DNA from: Prevotella sp. oral taxon 299 str. F0039
Lineage (GTDB): Bacteria > Bacteroidota > Bacteroidia > Bacteroidales > Bacteroidaceae
DNA: 64,000 nt
Reading direction: 5' to 3'
NCBI RefSeq assembly: GCF_000163055.2
Contig: NC_022111.1
Coordinates: 1,054,001 to 1,118,000 of the forward strand
Shown: in pieces, positions 18,536-27,979 of the stretch
Layout of the letters: the number at the start of each line of letters is the position of its first letter
How positions within the stretch are numbered: the stretch's first letter is position 1
Notes under the pieces: model-generated
Told to the model about the DNA's origin: nothing
What the model saw: the letters and a program-made list of their open reading frames with translations, nothing else
The model's database searches: none
Position numbers and translations under genes: made by a program

Positions 18536-19503
18536 AAATAATCGTTCTCCTTTCTATCTTTTATGGTCTCTTTTCCAAACTTAAGGAACATAAGTAAAGC
18601 ACCTAAAAGCATCATTCCGATGCCAATATAAACATAGGGGAGCCATGGGTCGGTTACCAACTCAAAGATACTAACGGTGTTATTCTTTCCAAAACGTTCG
18701 TCATAGCTAAACTGATAGATCTTCCAACCATTAACTGAGAAGGGTTTGTTCACCTCGATCATGGTTTTATAATAATCTCCTTCTTCGGTATAAATTTCCA
18801 CTTCGCTGGCATATCTTTTTGGAGTTGGAATCTTCATCATCGTTGTCTGACCCTTGTCGGCACGCACTTTTTGTAGCTCGGCAGGATATTTTTCGAGGAT
18901 AAAACGATGGAGTTCGATGGCAAGAGACAAGTCTTTAAGACGTCCATGTTCGTCCATTGCACGCCATTCGGCTTGTCCTGGAAGACAATACATCTTTAGT
19001 TTTTGGATATCTGCAGAGCCTAAGGTTCCGCAAACGACAACAATAAAGAGTCCGAGGTGCGATATTACGCTGGCAAAGCGTTGTTTTTTGAAATGCACAA
19101 GGCGTTGAAGTGTAGCCAAACCAATGGTGGTTGTCATCCATAAATAGACGAGAACGAAGGGCCAAAACGACAACATATTGGTTAAACCGATGGGGTCTAC
19201 GGCTTTATTTCCACTAGGAACTTGACGTGTTAAGCCCATTATAAAGGTGAGAACCAACACGAAAAGAATGGAAGAAGCTGCCGACTTGGTGCTCATGAGA
19301 TATCGAATGAAGTAGACTTTCTCACGCATCCAATAGGCTGTTCCTATCAGTAAAAGATAAATAAGCAATGCAAGCGCATTAGCTGGGAAGGCGAAAAGCT
19401 GCCAAAGTATTCCCCCTGTGATGAACTGAAGTATTGCTCCTATCACAAGAAGTCCGCACCCAATAGCGATTCCTTCACGCAAATTCCAAGGTTTTTGCCA
19501 CAT
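18532..19503 (-). CDS. resB: ResB-like cytochrome c biogenesis protein
   Basis: Partner of CcsA in system II cytochrome c maturation. The 323-residue product has four predicted membrane spans (three in the first ~140 residues, one near the end) around a soluble periplasmic part with SVNGWKIYQFSYDERFG, the stretch conserved in ResB-like domains. It is shorter than the classical ResB of ~500 residues, as is usual in Bacteroidetes. It overlaps ccsA by 4 nt and follows nrfA after a 466-bp gap that carries a repeat array, so it may or may not be cotranscribed with nrfHA. Confidence 0.88.
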   Translation of the reverse strand: MWQKPWNLREGIAIGCGLLVIGAILQFITGGILWQLFAFPANALALLIYLLLIGTAYWMREKVYFIRYLMSTKSAASSILFVLVLTFIMGLTRQVPSGNKAVDPIGLTNMLSFWPFVLVYLWMTTTIGLATLQRLVHFKKQRFASVISHLGLFIVVVCGTLGSADIQKLKMYCLPGQAEWRAMDEHGRLKDLSLAIELHRFILEKYPAELQKVRADKGQTTMMKIPTPKRYASEVEIYTEEGDYYKTMIEVNKPFSVNGWKIYQFSYDERFGKNNTVSIFELVTDPWLPYVYIGIGMMLLGALLMFLKFGKETIKDRKENDYL

Positions 19504-19603
19504 TATTTTTTCGTTATTATTTTAATATTTAAGAGTAGTTTCGGCTCTGATGCCTTCAAGGCAAACTGCCATTATTTTCAAAGGCTTTTGAGGTGGGGTT
19601 TCA

Positions 19604-19691
19604 ATTGCATTGCTTTTAATACCTAATTGCATTGCCATTGCATGCTAAAAGCAATGGTATTACAGAGCAATAGCACTGCTTTTATTTTCCA
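19604..19691 (+). repeat. 22-bp tandem repeat array C (4 units)
   Basis: Units start at 19604, 19626, 19648 and 19670. The last unit has the T-rich 3' half (CTTTTATTTT) also seen ending other arrays. It lies in the 466-bp gap between nrfA and resB, both minus strand; the rest of that gap (19692-19969) shows nothing clear. Confidence 0.85.
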
Positions 19692-19969
19692 TCAAAAGAT
19701 TCTTTGTTCTACTCGTATTTTCTTTTTATTAGCTCTTGAGAACACAATATAAAATAAATGTCAAACTGCTTTCAAATGAACACCACCTTTCTTGTGGCTA
19801 CTATACATCGAGTTTGAAAAGCAATCTGACATCTATCATTGTTAACTATCTATGTTATTGAGTTCTATACTATTGTTGTTTCTTATCTTCTTTTGTTGTC
19901 TATTGCAACAAGAACGTGTGCCGTTGAGGGGCAATGGATGAGTTCTTGGGTGCAACAGATATGCTGTTA

Positions 19970-21466
19970 TTAAACAGGTTGAGAGATAAATCTTTTCTTT
20001 TGCTTAGCTCTCTCGATCCATTTTGGAACGATGGTGTCGAGGAACTTAGCTTTCTTTTGTTTCAATGCTTTCATATCTAAACCGATATAAGCTTGTGCTT
20101 TTGCCTTAGTTGAGATGTCTGGGAGAGGCACTTGACCTGTGAATCCATGCTTAGCAAGTACTCTTGCTATTTCAATTCGTGCACTCTTAGCATACGACAT
20201 TGATTCTGCAAGGAGTCGCATCACCTCTTGTGGAGCATGGAAAGCAGCACCATGACTTGCTAAAGAATAGTCCCAACGCCATTGACTCTTGCGAATATCG
20301 TTTAGAGCAGTAGCCATTTCGCTTTCTGTTGCACCCTTCTTCCAAGCAAATTCAGCTTCTAAATGGGTGGTTGCAAGTTCTTTATTCACCTTAACAGCGA
20401 AGTCGTACACTTTCTTTTGACGCTCATAAACGTTCTGACGAAGTACTTCTGCATCTTGTCTGTGACATGTTTGACATGTTCTATCAATCTTTGCAAGAGG
20501 ACTTTGCACATGGTGATCGGTGAATTTAATACCACCTTTTTGCATATAAGGCATGTGACAGTCTGCACAACTCACACCTCTTTGTCCGTGAATACCTTGT
20601 TTAAACAGATCATATCCTGGGTGTTGAGCCTTCAAAATCTTAGCCTTTGACAATGGATGAATATAATCGTAGAATCCAATACTATCGTAATATGCTTCAG
20701 CATCTTCGCATGTTAAGCCCTTATCTTGTGGGAACTTAAGATACTGATGGTTCTCTTTTTCAAAGTAATATTCGGTATGACATTGTGCACAAACAAGCGA
20801 TCTCATTTCTTGATGACCTGCTTTTTTAACGTCTTTACCTGCTCTTTGCCATGCTTCATATAAGGCAGGACGAGCTGGTTTCAATTCCATTGTGCGTGCA
20901 TCGTGACAATCAGAGCATCCAACAGTGTTCATATTCTCATCTCCCCACTCGCTCCATTTAGCTCCATAGAATGCTGCTACACCCTTTTCACGCATTAAAC
21001 GTGGCACATCAGGACCCTTACAAGTCCAACAAGTACCTGGTTGTATGTCGGTATCATTATCTACTCCTGGGTTACCAGTACGCAAAATCTTACGCATATC
21101 TTCAAGAGCATGGCGGTGACCACGTGGAGTATTGTATTGTTTTGAGAAAGCATAGCCAGCCCAAATAATTACAATATCGGGATAAGCCTCTAGGATATCT
21201 CTCTCTTGTGAGCCGTTATACTTACTTTGAAACGTTGTATCTTCGGTCATTGCCCATGTTTCATACTCCATAGGAAAGTCCTCTTTGAACTTCTCATTCT
21301 GTGAAACTATAGAGTCTGTCATCGCTACTCGGCGATTATTAAAAATGCTTGCAACCTCTGCTCTGCGCTCTAATAGAGAGAAACAGATAAGTCCTAACAC
21401 AAATACAACTAGCATGGAACCACCAAAAAGCATCCATCCTTTCCATTTCTTCAATTGCTTTGCCAT
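19970..21466 (-). CDS. nrfA: Ammonia-forming cytochrome c nitrite reductase NrfA
   Basis: Periplasmic pentaheme enzyme that reduces nitrite to ammonium with six electrons. The 498-residue product has an N-terminal membrane-type signal (~9-31) and five heme sites: the catalytic CWTCK at 146-150 with its diagnostic lysine, then CSDCH (184-188), CAQCH (226-230), CADCH (300-304) and CQTCH (331-335). The catalytic stretch MRSLVCAQCHTEYYF and distal-ligand histidines such as the HPLSK site are present. The length fits the family. It is encoded 117 bp downstream of nrfH, its quinol-oxidising electron donor. Confidence 0.98.
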   Translation of the reverse strand: MAKQLKKWKGWMLFGGSMLVVFVLGLICFSLLERRAEVASIFNNRRVAMTDSIVSQNEKFKEDFPMEYETWAMTEDTTFQSKYNGSQERDILEAYPDIVIIWAGYAFSKQYNTPRGHRHALEDMRKILRTGNPGVDNDTDIQPGTCWTCKGPDVPRLMREKGVAAFYGAKWSEWGDENMNTVGCSDCHDARTMELKPARPALYEAWQRAGKDVKKAGHQEMRSLVCAQCHTEYYFEKENHQYLKFPQDKGLTCEDAEAYYDSIGFYDYIHPLSKAKILKAQHPGYDLFKQGIHGQRGVSCADCHMPYMQKGGIKFTDHHVQSPLAKIDRTCQTCHRQDAEVLRQNVYERQKKVYDFAVKVNKELATTHLEAEFAWKKGATESEMATALNDIRKSQWRWDYSLASHGAAFHAPQEVMRLLAESMSYAKSARIEIARVLAKHGFTGQVPLPDISTKAKAQAYIGLDMKALKQKKAKFLDTIVPKWIERAKQKKRFISQPV

Positions 21467-21583
21467 ATTCTTTTAGTTTTAGATTTCAAGTTATTATAAT
21501 GATTGTTCGCTTTATTTTCTTTTTAAATTAAACGAATATACATTTTTATTCGTTTCTATTTAGTTATTACTTAAACTTTAGGT

Positions 21584-22186
21584 TTATCGCTTTAAGGCTT
21601 TTTGTAACCACTCTGGAACAGGATTTGGCGGCATTGGTACCTGTGTTTCTGCATTTGGTGTCTTGGTAAGAGAGTTCATTCCGCCATGTGGAACATCACG
21701 ATGACAATCCCAACAAGCCATTCCTTCGCCTCGTTTAGCAGCCATATAATCAATTCGACCCGTTTTAACTGCTTCTTGATTTAACTGCGAGTGACATCTA
21801 ATGCAATTGTCCATTATCACTTCTGAAGATGCTTCTTCAGCTCTAATGGCTTGACGTTCAGAATTAGTTACAAAGTAAGCAACATGCTTCATTCCGTCTT
21901 TTCCTTTGAAAAAATATTTCATTGCGATGTTTTGATGTGGCACATGACAATCATTACATGTTGCATTTCTACCATGAGAAGAATGCGACCATGTTGCATA
22001 ATAAGGTGCCATGATGTGGCAATTGACACAAGCTCCAGGGTCGTCACTTATTAAATAGGTATGCAAACGCAAATAATAAGCAAAAACGAGGGCTAATCCT
22101 ACAATAGTACCACTCATTACCAATGCAATAATCTTTTGGCGATAGGTAAATAAAGTATTCACTTTTATCAGCTTACGTATATCCAT
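21584..22186 (-). CDS. nrfH: Cytochrome c nitrite reductase small subunit NrfH
   Basis: Membrane-anchored tetraheme quinol dehydrogenase of the NapC/NirT family that passes electrons from menaquinol to NrfA. The 200-residue product has one N-terminal membrane helix (~20-40) and four heme sites: CVNCH (53-57), CNDCH (77-81), CIRCH (128-132) and CWDCH (158-162). It is the first gene of the minus-strand nrfHA unit, with a good -7 box just upstream, and diverges from the iron-transport genes across a 333-bp region. Confidence 0.97.
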   Translation of the reverse strand: MDIRKLIKVNTLFTYRQKIIALVMSGTIVGLALVFAYYLRLHTYLISDDPGACVNCHIMAPYYATWSHSSHGRNATCNDCHVPHQNIAMKYFFKGKDGMKHVAYFVTNSERQAIRAEEASSEVIMDNCIRCHSQLNQEAVKTGRIDYMAAKRGEGMACWDCHRDVPHGGMNSLTKTPNAETQVPMPPNPVPEWLQKALKR

Positions 22187-22210
22187 AGGCTAATTTATAT
22201 GTTTATAGCG

Positions 22211-22218
22211 CAAATATA
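22211..22218 (-). promoter_or_regulatory. Putative -7 box of nrfHA
   Basis: The minus strand reads TATATTTG (TAnnTTTG), about 25 nt before the nrfH start. No clear -33 TTTG at the expected spacing and no obvious FNR dyad was seen. Confidence 0.5.
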
Positions 22219-22371
22219 ATATATTATTTTTAAAGTTGTATAAAAAATGGATATTTTTTTCCTCATTTATGAGGATAACGTGTAAATGATTCGTTATTAA
22301 CTCGCTTTATCAAAGCCATTGAAACACAATTATATATTACCTTTTCGCAATATCTATCTAATTATCAATCA

Positions 22372-22437
22372 ATTGCAATGCTTTTACACCTCAATAACAC
22401 TGCTATTACAAGACAAAAGCAATGCTTTTATTTACAC
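22372..22437 (+). repeat. 22-bp tandem repeat array D (3 units)
   Basis: Units start at 22372, 22394 and 22416; the last ends in CTTTTATTTAC like terminal units elsewhere. The array sits between divergent nrfH and the DtxR-FeoA gene, ~50 bp upstream of a plus-strand -7 box TACCTTTG at 22489-22496 that probably drives the iron genes. Confidence 0.8.
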
Positions 22438-22519
22438 CCTGCTAATAAAAAATATTTCATTAGATAAAAGCACTATATATATTATTTGTACCTTTGCATT
22501 ATAACAGTAAACAAAACAG

Positions 22520-23524
22520 ATGAACAAATATATAACAAAACTTGTTACTTTACTGCCTTTCAAAAACTATTCGTTGAACGAACACGCACAGAAAAGACAG
22601 AAAGAACTACAAGAAGATTTTATTAAACAACTTTATAACCTTGGCGGTTCAATTTCGTTTGCAGATGCTTTTAAGCAGAAAAAGCTGTTGAACGTTACTC
22701 AAGACGAACTGGAAAAGGCAATAGGGGCTATTGTTTTAACAAAAGAGATTACAGCAAATGAGCAATTAGAGCTTACTGAAAAGGGCGAACAACACGCTCT
22801 TAAACTGATTAGAGCGCACCGCATTTACGAGCAATATCTTGCTGAACACTCTGGATATGCACCCACAGAATGGCACCAAAGGGCTAATCGTATGGAGCAT
22901 GTCATATCAGATGAGGAACAAAGTCGCATTGCCTCTCTTTTAGGTAACCCTCTTTTCGACCCCCATGGCGACCCCATTCCCACTCAATCGCTCGCAATGA
23001 TGCCTAACGATACTTGCGAATTGCCCTTGAAAGAGCACACCTGGTGGCGCATTACGCATGTAGAGGATGACAATAATAAGCTGTTTAAGCAGATTGCAGA
23101 TTTGGGTTTAACCAAAGACTCAATGATTTATATCACCGAAATCAACAGCACCTCGTTCTCGTTTAGATACGAAGGCGAGCAGATGTGCCTACCTCTTGTT
23201 GCACTAGAGGCGATGAACAGGGTGGAAGTAACGAAGGAAGAAGCCGAGAGTATGCCTGAGACAAGGGCACAACGCCTAACAACTATTGAGGCAAACGAGC
23301 AAGCAACCATTGTGGGTTTGTCGCCTTCTTGTCGTGGAGCACTGCGCCGTAGGCTCATGGATTTGGGCTTTGTGAAAGGCAGTAGAATTGCTATTGACAT
23401 GGAAAGTCCGATGAGAAATCCTATAGCTTACGTGGTTAGAGGCACAGCAATTGCCCTTCGACACGACCAAGCACAATACATTTTGATTCAAAACGTAAGA
23501 AAGGTGGCCAACGATGTGCAATAG
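22520..23524 (+). CDS. DtxR-type metalloregulator fused to two FeoA domains
   Basis: Probable iron-responsive regulator / ferrous-transport accessory fusion of 334 residues. Residues ~25-95 look like the winged helix of DtxR-family repressors; ~96-155 match the dimerisation/metal domain. Aligning the spacing to DtxR, the ligands His79, Glu83, His98, Glu105 and His106 are present as H100, E104, H119, E126 and H127, but the Cys102 position is N123. Two SH3-like FeoA domains follow (~160-240 and ~252-330; the second holds CRGALRRRLMDLGFVKGS). It precedes feoB by 85 bp. Whether it still binds DNA or mainly acts on FeoB is unknown. Confidence 0.85.
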   Translation: MNKYITKLVTLLPFKNYSLNEHAQKRQKELQEDFIKQLYNLGGSISFADAFKQKKLLNVTQDELEKAIGAIVLTKEITANEQLELTEKGEQHALKLIRAHRIYEQYLAEHSGYAPTEWHQRANRMEHVISDEEQSRIASLLGNPLFDPHGDPIPTQSLAMMPNDTCELPLKEHTWWRITHVEDDNNKLFKQIADLGLTKDSMIYITEINSTSFSFRYEGEQMCLPLVALEAMNRVEVTKEEAESMPETRAQRLTTIEANEQATIVGLSPSCRGALRRRLMDLGFVKGSRIAIDMESPMRNPIAYVVRGTAIALRHDQAQYILIQNVRKVANDVQ

Positions 23525-23609
23525 AACATGCCTCAACGGCTCTGTTTTTCTATCGCCTCAACTCATTTCTCAGCTTACGAAAGAATTACAACTCTAAAGA
23601 ATTTCATCC

Positions 23610-25760
23610 ATGAACAAAATAACAAACAATAGTCCTTGCGCCAATTGCGCACAAGCAAACCTGCACACTTTGCAGCGAAAAGGAGCACAAGGAATACAAT
23701 CTAAATATGTAATTGCACTGGCAGGCAACCCCAATACGGGTAAAAGTACGGTGTTTAATAGTCTTACTGGCTTGAAACAACACACAGGAAACTGGCCTGG
23801 AAAAACTGTAGGTAAGGCAGAAGGGTTCTTTGTTTATCAAGATGATGCCTATCGAATTGTGGACCTTCCTGGCACTTATTCGTTGTCATCTACGAGTGAA
23901 GACGAAGAAATTGCACGTGACTTTATTCTCTTTGGCAATCCTGATGTAACCGTGATGGTGGCAGATGCAACCCGATTAGAGCGCAATATGAACATGATTT
24001 TGCAGGTGTTGCAAATCACTAACAAAGCCGTTCTGTGCGTAAACTTGTTAGACGAGGCAAAAAGAAACAAGATTGAGGTGAATCTCAATGCACTTTCTCG
24101 TCGTTTAGGTATTCCTGTTGTGGGAGCATCGGCACGTTCTGGACAAGGAATAGACCAGCTTTTGGCAATGACAAGGGCTGTGGCTAAGGGCGAATATGTG
24201 TGCAAACCTCATCGAAGCATCCATCTTCCTGCTCAAACAAGCGCCCTTATTCAAGAATTATCGGATAAGATAAAGGAGACGTTTCCTGACATTCACAATG
24301 CCGAATGGATTGCTTTTAGACTAATTGAAAGCGATGCAAGCGTGCAAGAACGCTTTAGTAACGCTGAATTAAACGCCCTTGCAGAACGCATTCACTTGCA
24401 AATTGGCAATAACTTTCACGACCAATGGATGGAAGATATCTATGCACAAGCAGAAGAAATATGCCGAGAAGTGGTGCAACAAGGTAACGAACGAGGTAGA
24501 CTTCCATTAGATATCAAGCTCGACCGCATTCTAACGCACCGTATTTGGGGCTTTCCTATCATGGTGGCACTACTCTGTTGTGTTTTTTGGCTCACGATAA
24601 TAGGTTCTAACTACCCTTCTACTTGGATCAATGAGATATTGGTTGGCTTTGCACATCCACATCTTAGAGAGTTGTTTATGGCGATGCATTCGCCTGAATG
24701 GCTCACGGGTTTAATGGTAGATGGCGTGTATTTGGCTACGGCTTGGGTTGTGTCTGTGATGCTTCCACCGATGGCTATCTTCTTTCCTCTATTCACTTTA
24801 CTAGAGGATTTCGGCTATCTTCCACGTGTTGCGTTTAACCTTGACGAGCTATTTCGTCGTTCGGGAGCGCACGGAAAGCAGGCTCTTACAATGAGTATGG
24901 GCTTTGGTTGTAATGCAGCAGGCGTGGTTTCTACTCGTATTATCGACAGTAGTAGAGAGCGACTCATTGCAATTATCACCAATAACTTTTCGCTTTGCAA
25001 TGGTCGTTGGCCCACTCAAATCCTCCTTGCAACACTCTTTATAGGTGCAGCAGTGCCTTCGCAATATAGTAATGTGGTGGCTCTTTTGGCGGTGATGGCG
25101 GTTGTTTTGGCGGGAGTAGGCTTTATGTTTGGTAGCTCGTGGGTGCTTTCTAGAACGGTGTTGCGTGGCGAAGTATCGACATTTCACCTCGAATTGCCTC
25201 CTTATCGTCCACCTCAATTCTGGCAAACGCTCTACACCTCGGTCATAGATCGCACACTCATTGTGCTTTGGCGTGCTCTTATTTTCGCCGCTCCAGCAGG
25301 TGCTTTGATTTGGTTATGCTGTAATATCACTGTGGGCGACGTTAGTATTGCTCAGCACTTGATATCGTTTTTAGACGCTCCAGGGTGGCTAATGGGCTTA
25401 AATGGCGTTATTCTTTTGGCTTATATCTTAGCTATTCCTGCCAATGAGATTGTGATCCCAACGATATTAATGCTCACTATGCTGGTGTTAGGCCCTGCAG
25501 ATTTCGCCTCATCGGGCGTGTTAATGGAAGGAACAGACGAGCAAACGAAAATGATTTTATTGAAAGGTGGTTGGAACTTGCTTACTGCTGTGTGCGTGAT
25601 GGTGTTCTGTTTGTTGCATCACCCATGTAGTACAACGATTTATACGATATACAAAGAGACGAGAAGTGTGAAGTGGACGGCTCTTGCAACCTTGCTTCCG
25701 CTCTCCTTAGGTATCATCGTTACGATGCTCATCGCCTTTATTTGGCGTTTGGTGGCATAG
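23610..25760 (+). CDS. feoB: Ferrous iron transporter FeoB
   Basis: Inner-membrane Fe(II) transporter with a cytoplasmic G-protein domain. The 716-residue product has a short N-terminal tail with a CANC pair (residues 10-13), then G1 GNPNTGKS at 39-46, G3 DLPGTYSL and G4 NLLDEAK. A helical spacer leads to the membrane part with two Gate-like repeats; the Cys-containing [17 protein letters not shown] lies in the core. The length is in the family range. With the preceding FeoA-containing gene it makes an iron-uptake unit, ended by a clear terminator at 25785-25820. Confidence 0.97.
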   Translation: MNKITNNSPCANCAQANLHTLQRKGAQGIQSKYVIALAGNPNTGKSTVFNSLTGLKQHTGNWPGKTVGKAEGFFVYQDDAYRIVDLPGTYSLSSTSEDEEIARDFILFGNPDVTVMVADATRLERNMNMILQVLQITNKAVLCVNLLDEAKRNKIEVNLNALSRRLGIPVVGASARSGQGIDQLLAMTRAVAKGEYVCKPHRSIHLPAQTSALIQELSDKIKETFPDIHNAEWIAFRLIESDASVQERFSNAELNALAERIHLQIGNNFHDQWMEDIYAQAEEICREVVQQGNERGRLPLDIKLDRILTHRIWGFPIMVALLCCVFWLTIIGSNYPSTWINEILVGFAHPHLRELFMAMHSPEWLTGLMVDGVYLATAWVVSVMLPPMAIFFPLFTLLEDFGYLPRVAFNLDELFRRSGAHGKQALTMSMGFGCNAAGVVSTRIIDSSRERLIAIITNNFSLCNGRWPTQILLATLFIGAAVPSQYSNVVALLAVMAVVLAGVGFMFGSSWVLSRTVLRGEVSTFHLELPPYRPPQFWQTLYTSVIDRTLIVLWRALIFAAPAGALIWLCCNITVGDVSIAQHLISFLDAPGWLMGLNGVILLAYILAIPANEIVIPTILMLTMLVLGPADFASSGVLMEGTDEQTKMILLKGGWNLLTAVCVMVFCLLHHPCSTTIYTIYKETRSVKWTALATLLPLSLGIIVTMLIAFIWRLVA

Positions 25761-25784
25761 AAAGTTACAACATATAAACATATT

Positions 25785-25820
25785 GCTCTCTAATGATTTC
25801 AAGTCGTTAGGGAGCTTTTT
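25785..25820 (+). terminator. Intrinsic terminator after feoB
   Basis: Hairpin GCTC-CTAA paired with TTAG-GAGC, followed by TTTTT, 24 nt past the feoB stop. Confidence 0.8.
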
Positions 25821-25831
25821 ATGTATAGTCT

Positions 25832-25957
25832 TTTATCACAACACATCAATAATATAGCTCATTAAACTCTTTCTAAGGCGTTGAAACGATGTAGACAGGG
25901 AGAAGAAGGGACACATCGTTTTGAAGAAAGCACAGCAAAGATTTCGTAGGAATATAG
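25832..25957 (+). repeat. Direct repeat copy 1 (~125 bp)
   Basis: Aligns with 27661-27785 in the same orientation. A core of ~39 nt (from AATAATATAG to GGCGTTGAAA) has one mismatch; the remainder is roughly three-quarters identical. The two copies bracket the two small genes at 26415-27171. I recognise no coding content in it. Confidence 0.75.
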
Positions 25958-25970
25958 AAATTGAAAAATA

Positions 25971-26080
25971 AACTCAATGCAATTAGTACGTAATAGCGGT
26001 GAGATTGGTGTGCAATTGCAATGCTTTTGGAACACAATTGCAATGGTTTTAGGACGCAAAAGGCTGTTCCTAGAAAAACA
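25971..26080 (+). repeat. 22-bp tandem repeat array E (5 units)
   Basis: Units start at 25971, 25993, 26015, 26037 and 26059; the third and fourth are closest to consensus and the first and last degenerate. It follows directly on direct-repeat copy 1, in the 654-bp gap between feoB and the small lipoprotein gene. Confidence 0.8.
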
Positions 26081-26306
26081 AGGAGATGACACGAAGAAAG
26101 GAAACAAGGGCTCAAAGCTTCTTAAAACTATCTTTACGGAGCTTTTATGGAATAGAACAAGGAGAAGAAATAAGAAAGAATACATCCAAATGTCGTTATT
26201 TTTTCGCTCGAATGTGTTTTGAGTATTTCTGTAAAGACATAAAACAAAATGAGAAGTGCCTGCGTTAAATAGGCATAAAAACAATATCTGCATTTATTTT
26301 TTTACC

Positions 26307-26314
26307 TATATTTG
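26307..26314 (+). promoter_or_regulatory. Putative -7 box for the small lipoprotein gene
   Basis: TATATTTG fits TAnnTTTG, ~100 nt upstream of the start at 26415. The -33 element is unclear. Confidence 0.45.
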
Positions 26315-26414
26315 CAAAAAGACTATTACTTATTAAGCTGAAAAAGAGAATTTTCCTTTCTTTTATTCATGCTCTTTATCATACCATTTTATTAACCTAT
26401 TAAACATAAAACAG

Positions 26415-26852
26415 ATGGACAAAAATTTTCTAAAACTTATTCCTTTAAGTCTTTTGGCAATATTGATTGCATCTTCGTGCGCTAAAAAAGACTCTCCATC
26501 GCAAACAAACAATAGCGTAAGAAATCGTGTATATGCTTCTGAGGCCGAAGAGGCAAAGGCACTATTGCTTAGTGTTGAAGAACTAAGACAAATGCCTAAG
26601 GAAATAAGAATTAAACGAGCTGCTGCCCTTGCGCTGAAAAATTATGCCTTTTATAAAGACAGTGTATTTTACCTAAACATAAGCAAAGAGGACGCAAAAA
26701 AGCTCGGTGTTGACGAGGATCTTTATGAAGAGATTACACAAGAAATAAAGGAAACAAACAAACAAATTAAAGAATGCAATGCAAAAGGAGAAAAGGTAAT
26801 AATAGATACTACTGAAGTTGACAATATAAATTGTAAAAAGAAACATGGATGA
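26415..26852 (+). CDS. Small lipoprotein of unknown function
   Basis: I do not recognise a family. The 145-residue product has a signal peptide with the lipobox ASSC (Cys22), so it is predicted to be an acylated envelope protein of ~120 mature residues. The mature part is highly charged, with a helical, Lys/Glu-rich stretch in the last half (DLYEEITQEIKETNKQIKE) and two cysteines near the end (CNAK, NCKK). It overlaps the next gene by 8 nt, so the pair is probably cotranslated. The pair is bracketed by direct repeats. Confidence 0.7.
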   Translation: MDKNFLKLIPLSLLAILIASSCAKKDSPSQTNNSVRNRVYASEAEEAKALLLSVEELRQMPKEIRIKRAAALALKNYAFYKDSVFYLNISKEDAKKLGVDEDLYEEITQEIKETNKQIKECNAKGEKVIIDTTEVDNINCKKKHG

Positions 26853-27171
26853 TAGAGAAAAATTAATGGAGCTTTGCAGATACTACAAAGGCGAAAAAGA
26901 GAACCCATACAAGGAAGAACAAAACAAAGCTTGTCTTTGGTCGTATGAACGTGCGTGGCTATTGGAATTTACCAAACCACAATCACGATTGCTAATGTCG
27001 TACTTAAGCCAGTATACTGCTGTGGGACTTACTTGTTTTAGCACCGACGATAATGTACCTATTACATTGAAAGCTTTGTTGTTTAATAGATATGCAAGAA
27101 CTCAGTATTCGAACTATGAAGCCGTAGAATCTTTTAAAAGATTCTATAATAAATATTATTTAGATATGTAA
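26845..27171 (+). CDS. Small cytoplasmic protein of unknown function
   Basis: No recognised family. The product has 108 residues, no signal peptide and no membrane segment, and is rich in aromatic residues (about a dozen Tyr), with a central hydrophobic stretch SRLLMSYLSQYTAVGLTCF. The start lies 8 nt inside the upstream lipoprotein gene, arguing for one operon. A long dyad that could act as terminator begins 67 nt after the stop. The reading frame and coupling support a real gene; its role is not readable. Confidence 0.6.
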   Translation: MDDREKLMELCRYYKGEKENPYKEEQNKACLWSYERAWLLEFTKPQSRLLMSYLSQYTAVGLTCFSTDDNVPITLKALLFNRYARTQYSNYEAVESFKRFYNKYYLDM

Positions 27172-27237
27172 GAATTCTGTCTGCAAATTACATTCTAAAC
27201 ATTATATCGTTGCAAAATAATAAGTAATTTATTTGCT

Positions 27238-27304
27238 AAAAAGAAAACAGAGGTAGCATTCCCCATGGATTTAAACACGGGTTAGCTCATTCTGTTTTCT
27301 TTTT
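27238..27304. terminator. Terminator-like dyad after the small gene pair
   Basis: The 14-nt arm AAAAAGAAAACAGA (27238-27251) pairs perfectly with 27291-27304, which ends in a T-run. The enclosed 39 nt is large for a terminator loop and may fold further. A bidirectional terminator is the simplest reading. Confidence 0.5.
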
Positions 27305-27530
27305 TATTATCTATCAACTACCCCAATGTGATATTTCCCAAACATTGTTTTCTATCTACGAATAATAAAATAAGGTGCGGACATAAATGTTGTTGCCGTT
27401 AAATAATTCAACAACTATAATCTGTTTCTTTTTTAGATGTACACGAATAGCAAAGGATATTCACGAAAAGAATATCTTTTAAAGGACTGATTGCGTAATA
27501 AAAAGAGTGGATTTTTTAGGACTTCTATAT

Positions 27531-27557
27531 AAAAAAAGCCAGATATTTAAATCTGAC
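27531..27557 (-). terminator. Minus-strand terminator-like hairpin
   Basis: Read on the minus strand, GTCAGAT and ATCTGGC pair around a 6-nt loop and are followed by seven T. It lies ~420 nt beyond the frd operon and may be a backup stop. Confidence 0.5.
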
Positions 27558-27660
27558 TTGAGGATCTGTAACTTCTCGGGCTACTCTCAATGGTCGTATC
27601 TCCCATGTTGCAAATATAGCACTTTATTACATACGATCCAAATAAAATGCTATAAAAGTG

Positions 27661-27785
27661 TATCACAAGGCATTAATAATATAGTTCATTAAACTCTTTC
27701 TAAGGCGTTGAAATGATTCAGATAGAGCGAAGTAAGGGACAAAGTGTTTGAATGAAACACAGCAAAAATAGCAAAGGAATACAGC
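27661..27785 (+). repeat. Direct repeat copy 2 (~125 bp)
   Basis: Second copy of the block at 25832-25957, same orientation, sharing the core CTCTTTCTAAGGCGTTGAAA with one mismatch across ~39 nt. Together they flank a ~1.7-kb segment. Confidence 0.75.
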
Positions 27786-27918
27786 TATTGGGGCGCTGTG
27801 CGGTTCCTTTACCTCATCTTTCTGCTACAACAATGGGTAACGGAATGATGAATAAGGGTGCAGGGCGGTGTCTTTAGGCTCGATGTTCTATCTAATAAAA
27901 GAACGAGAGGGCATAAAA

Positions 27919-27956
27919 TGAAAAAGGACACCTATCTTTCTCAGACAGGCATCCTT
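27919..27956 (-). terminator. Terminator of the frdCAB operon
   Basis: On the minus strand an interrupted stem (AAGGA/TCCTT, CCT/AGG, TCT/AGA) is followed by TTTTT, ~25 nt after the frdB stop. Confidence 0.75.
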
Positions 27957-27979
27957 AGTCTATTTTAATTAAAGCAATA

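Larger units (their letters stand above)
27305..27918. other. Non-coding interval between the small genes and frdB
   Basis: No credible gene. It holds a minus-strand terminator-like hairpin (27531-27557) and direct-repeat copy 2 (27661-27785). I see nothing recognisable in 27786-27918. Confidence 0.4.

Noticed and set aside
27507..27692. 61-codon plus-strand frame before frdB
   Set aside because: It crosses the minus-strand terminator hairpin and direct-repeat copy 2, and has no RBS.
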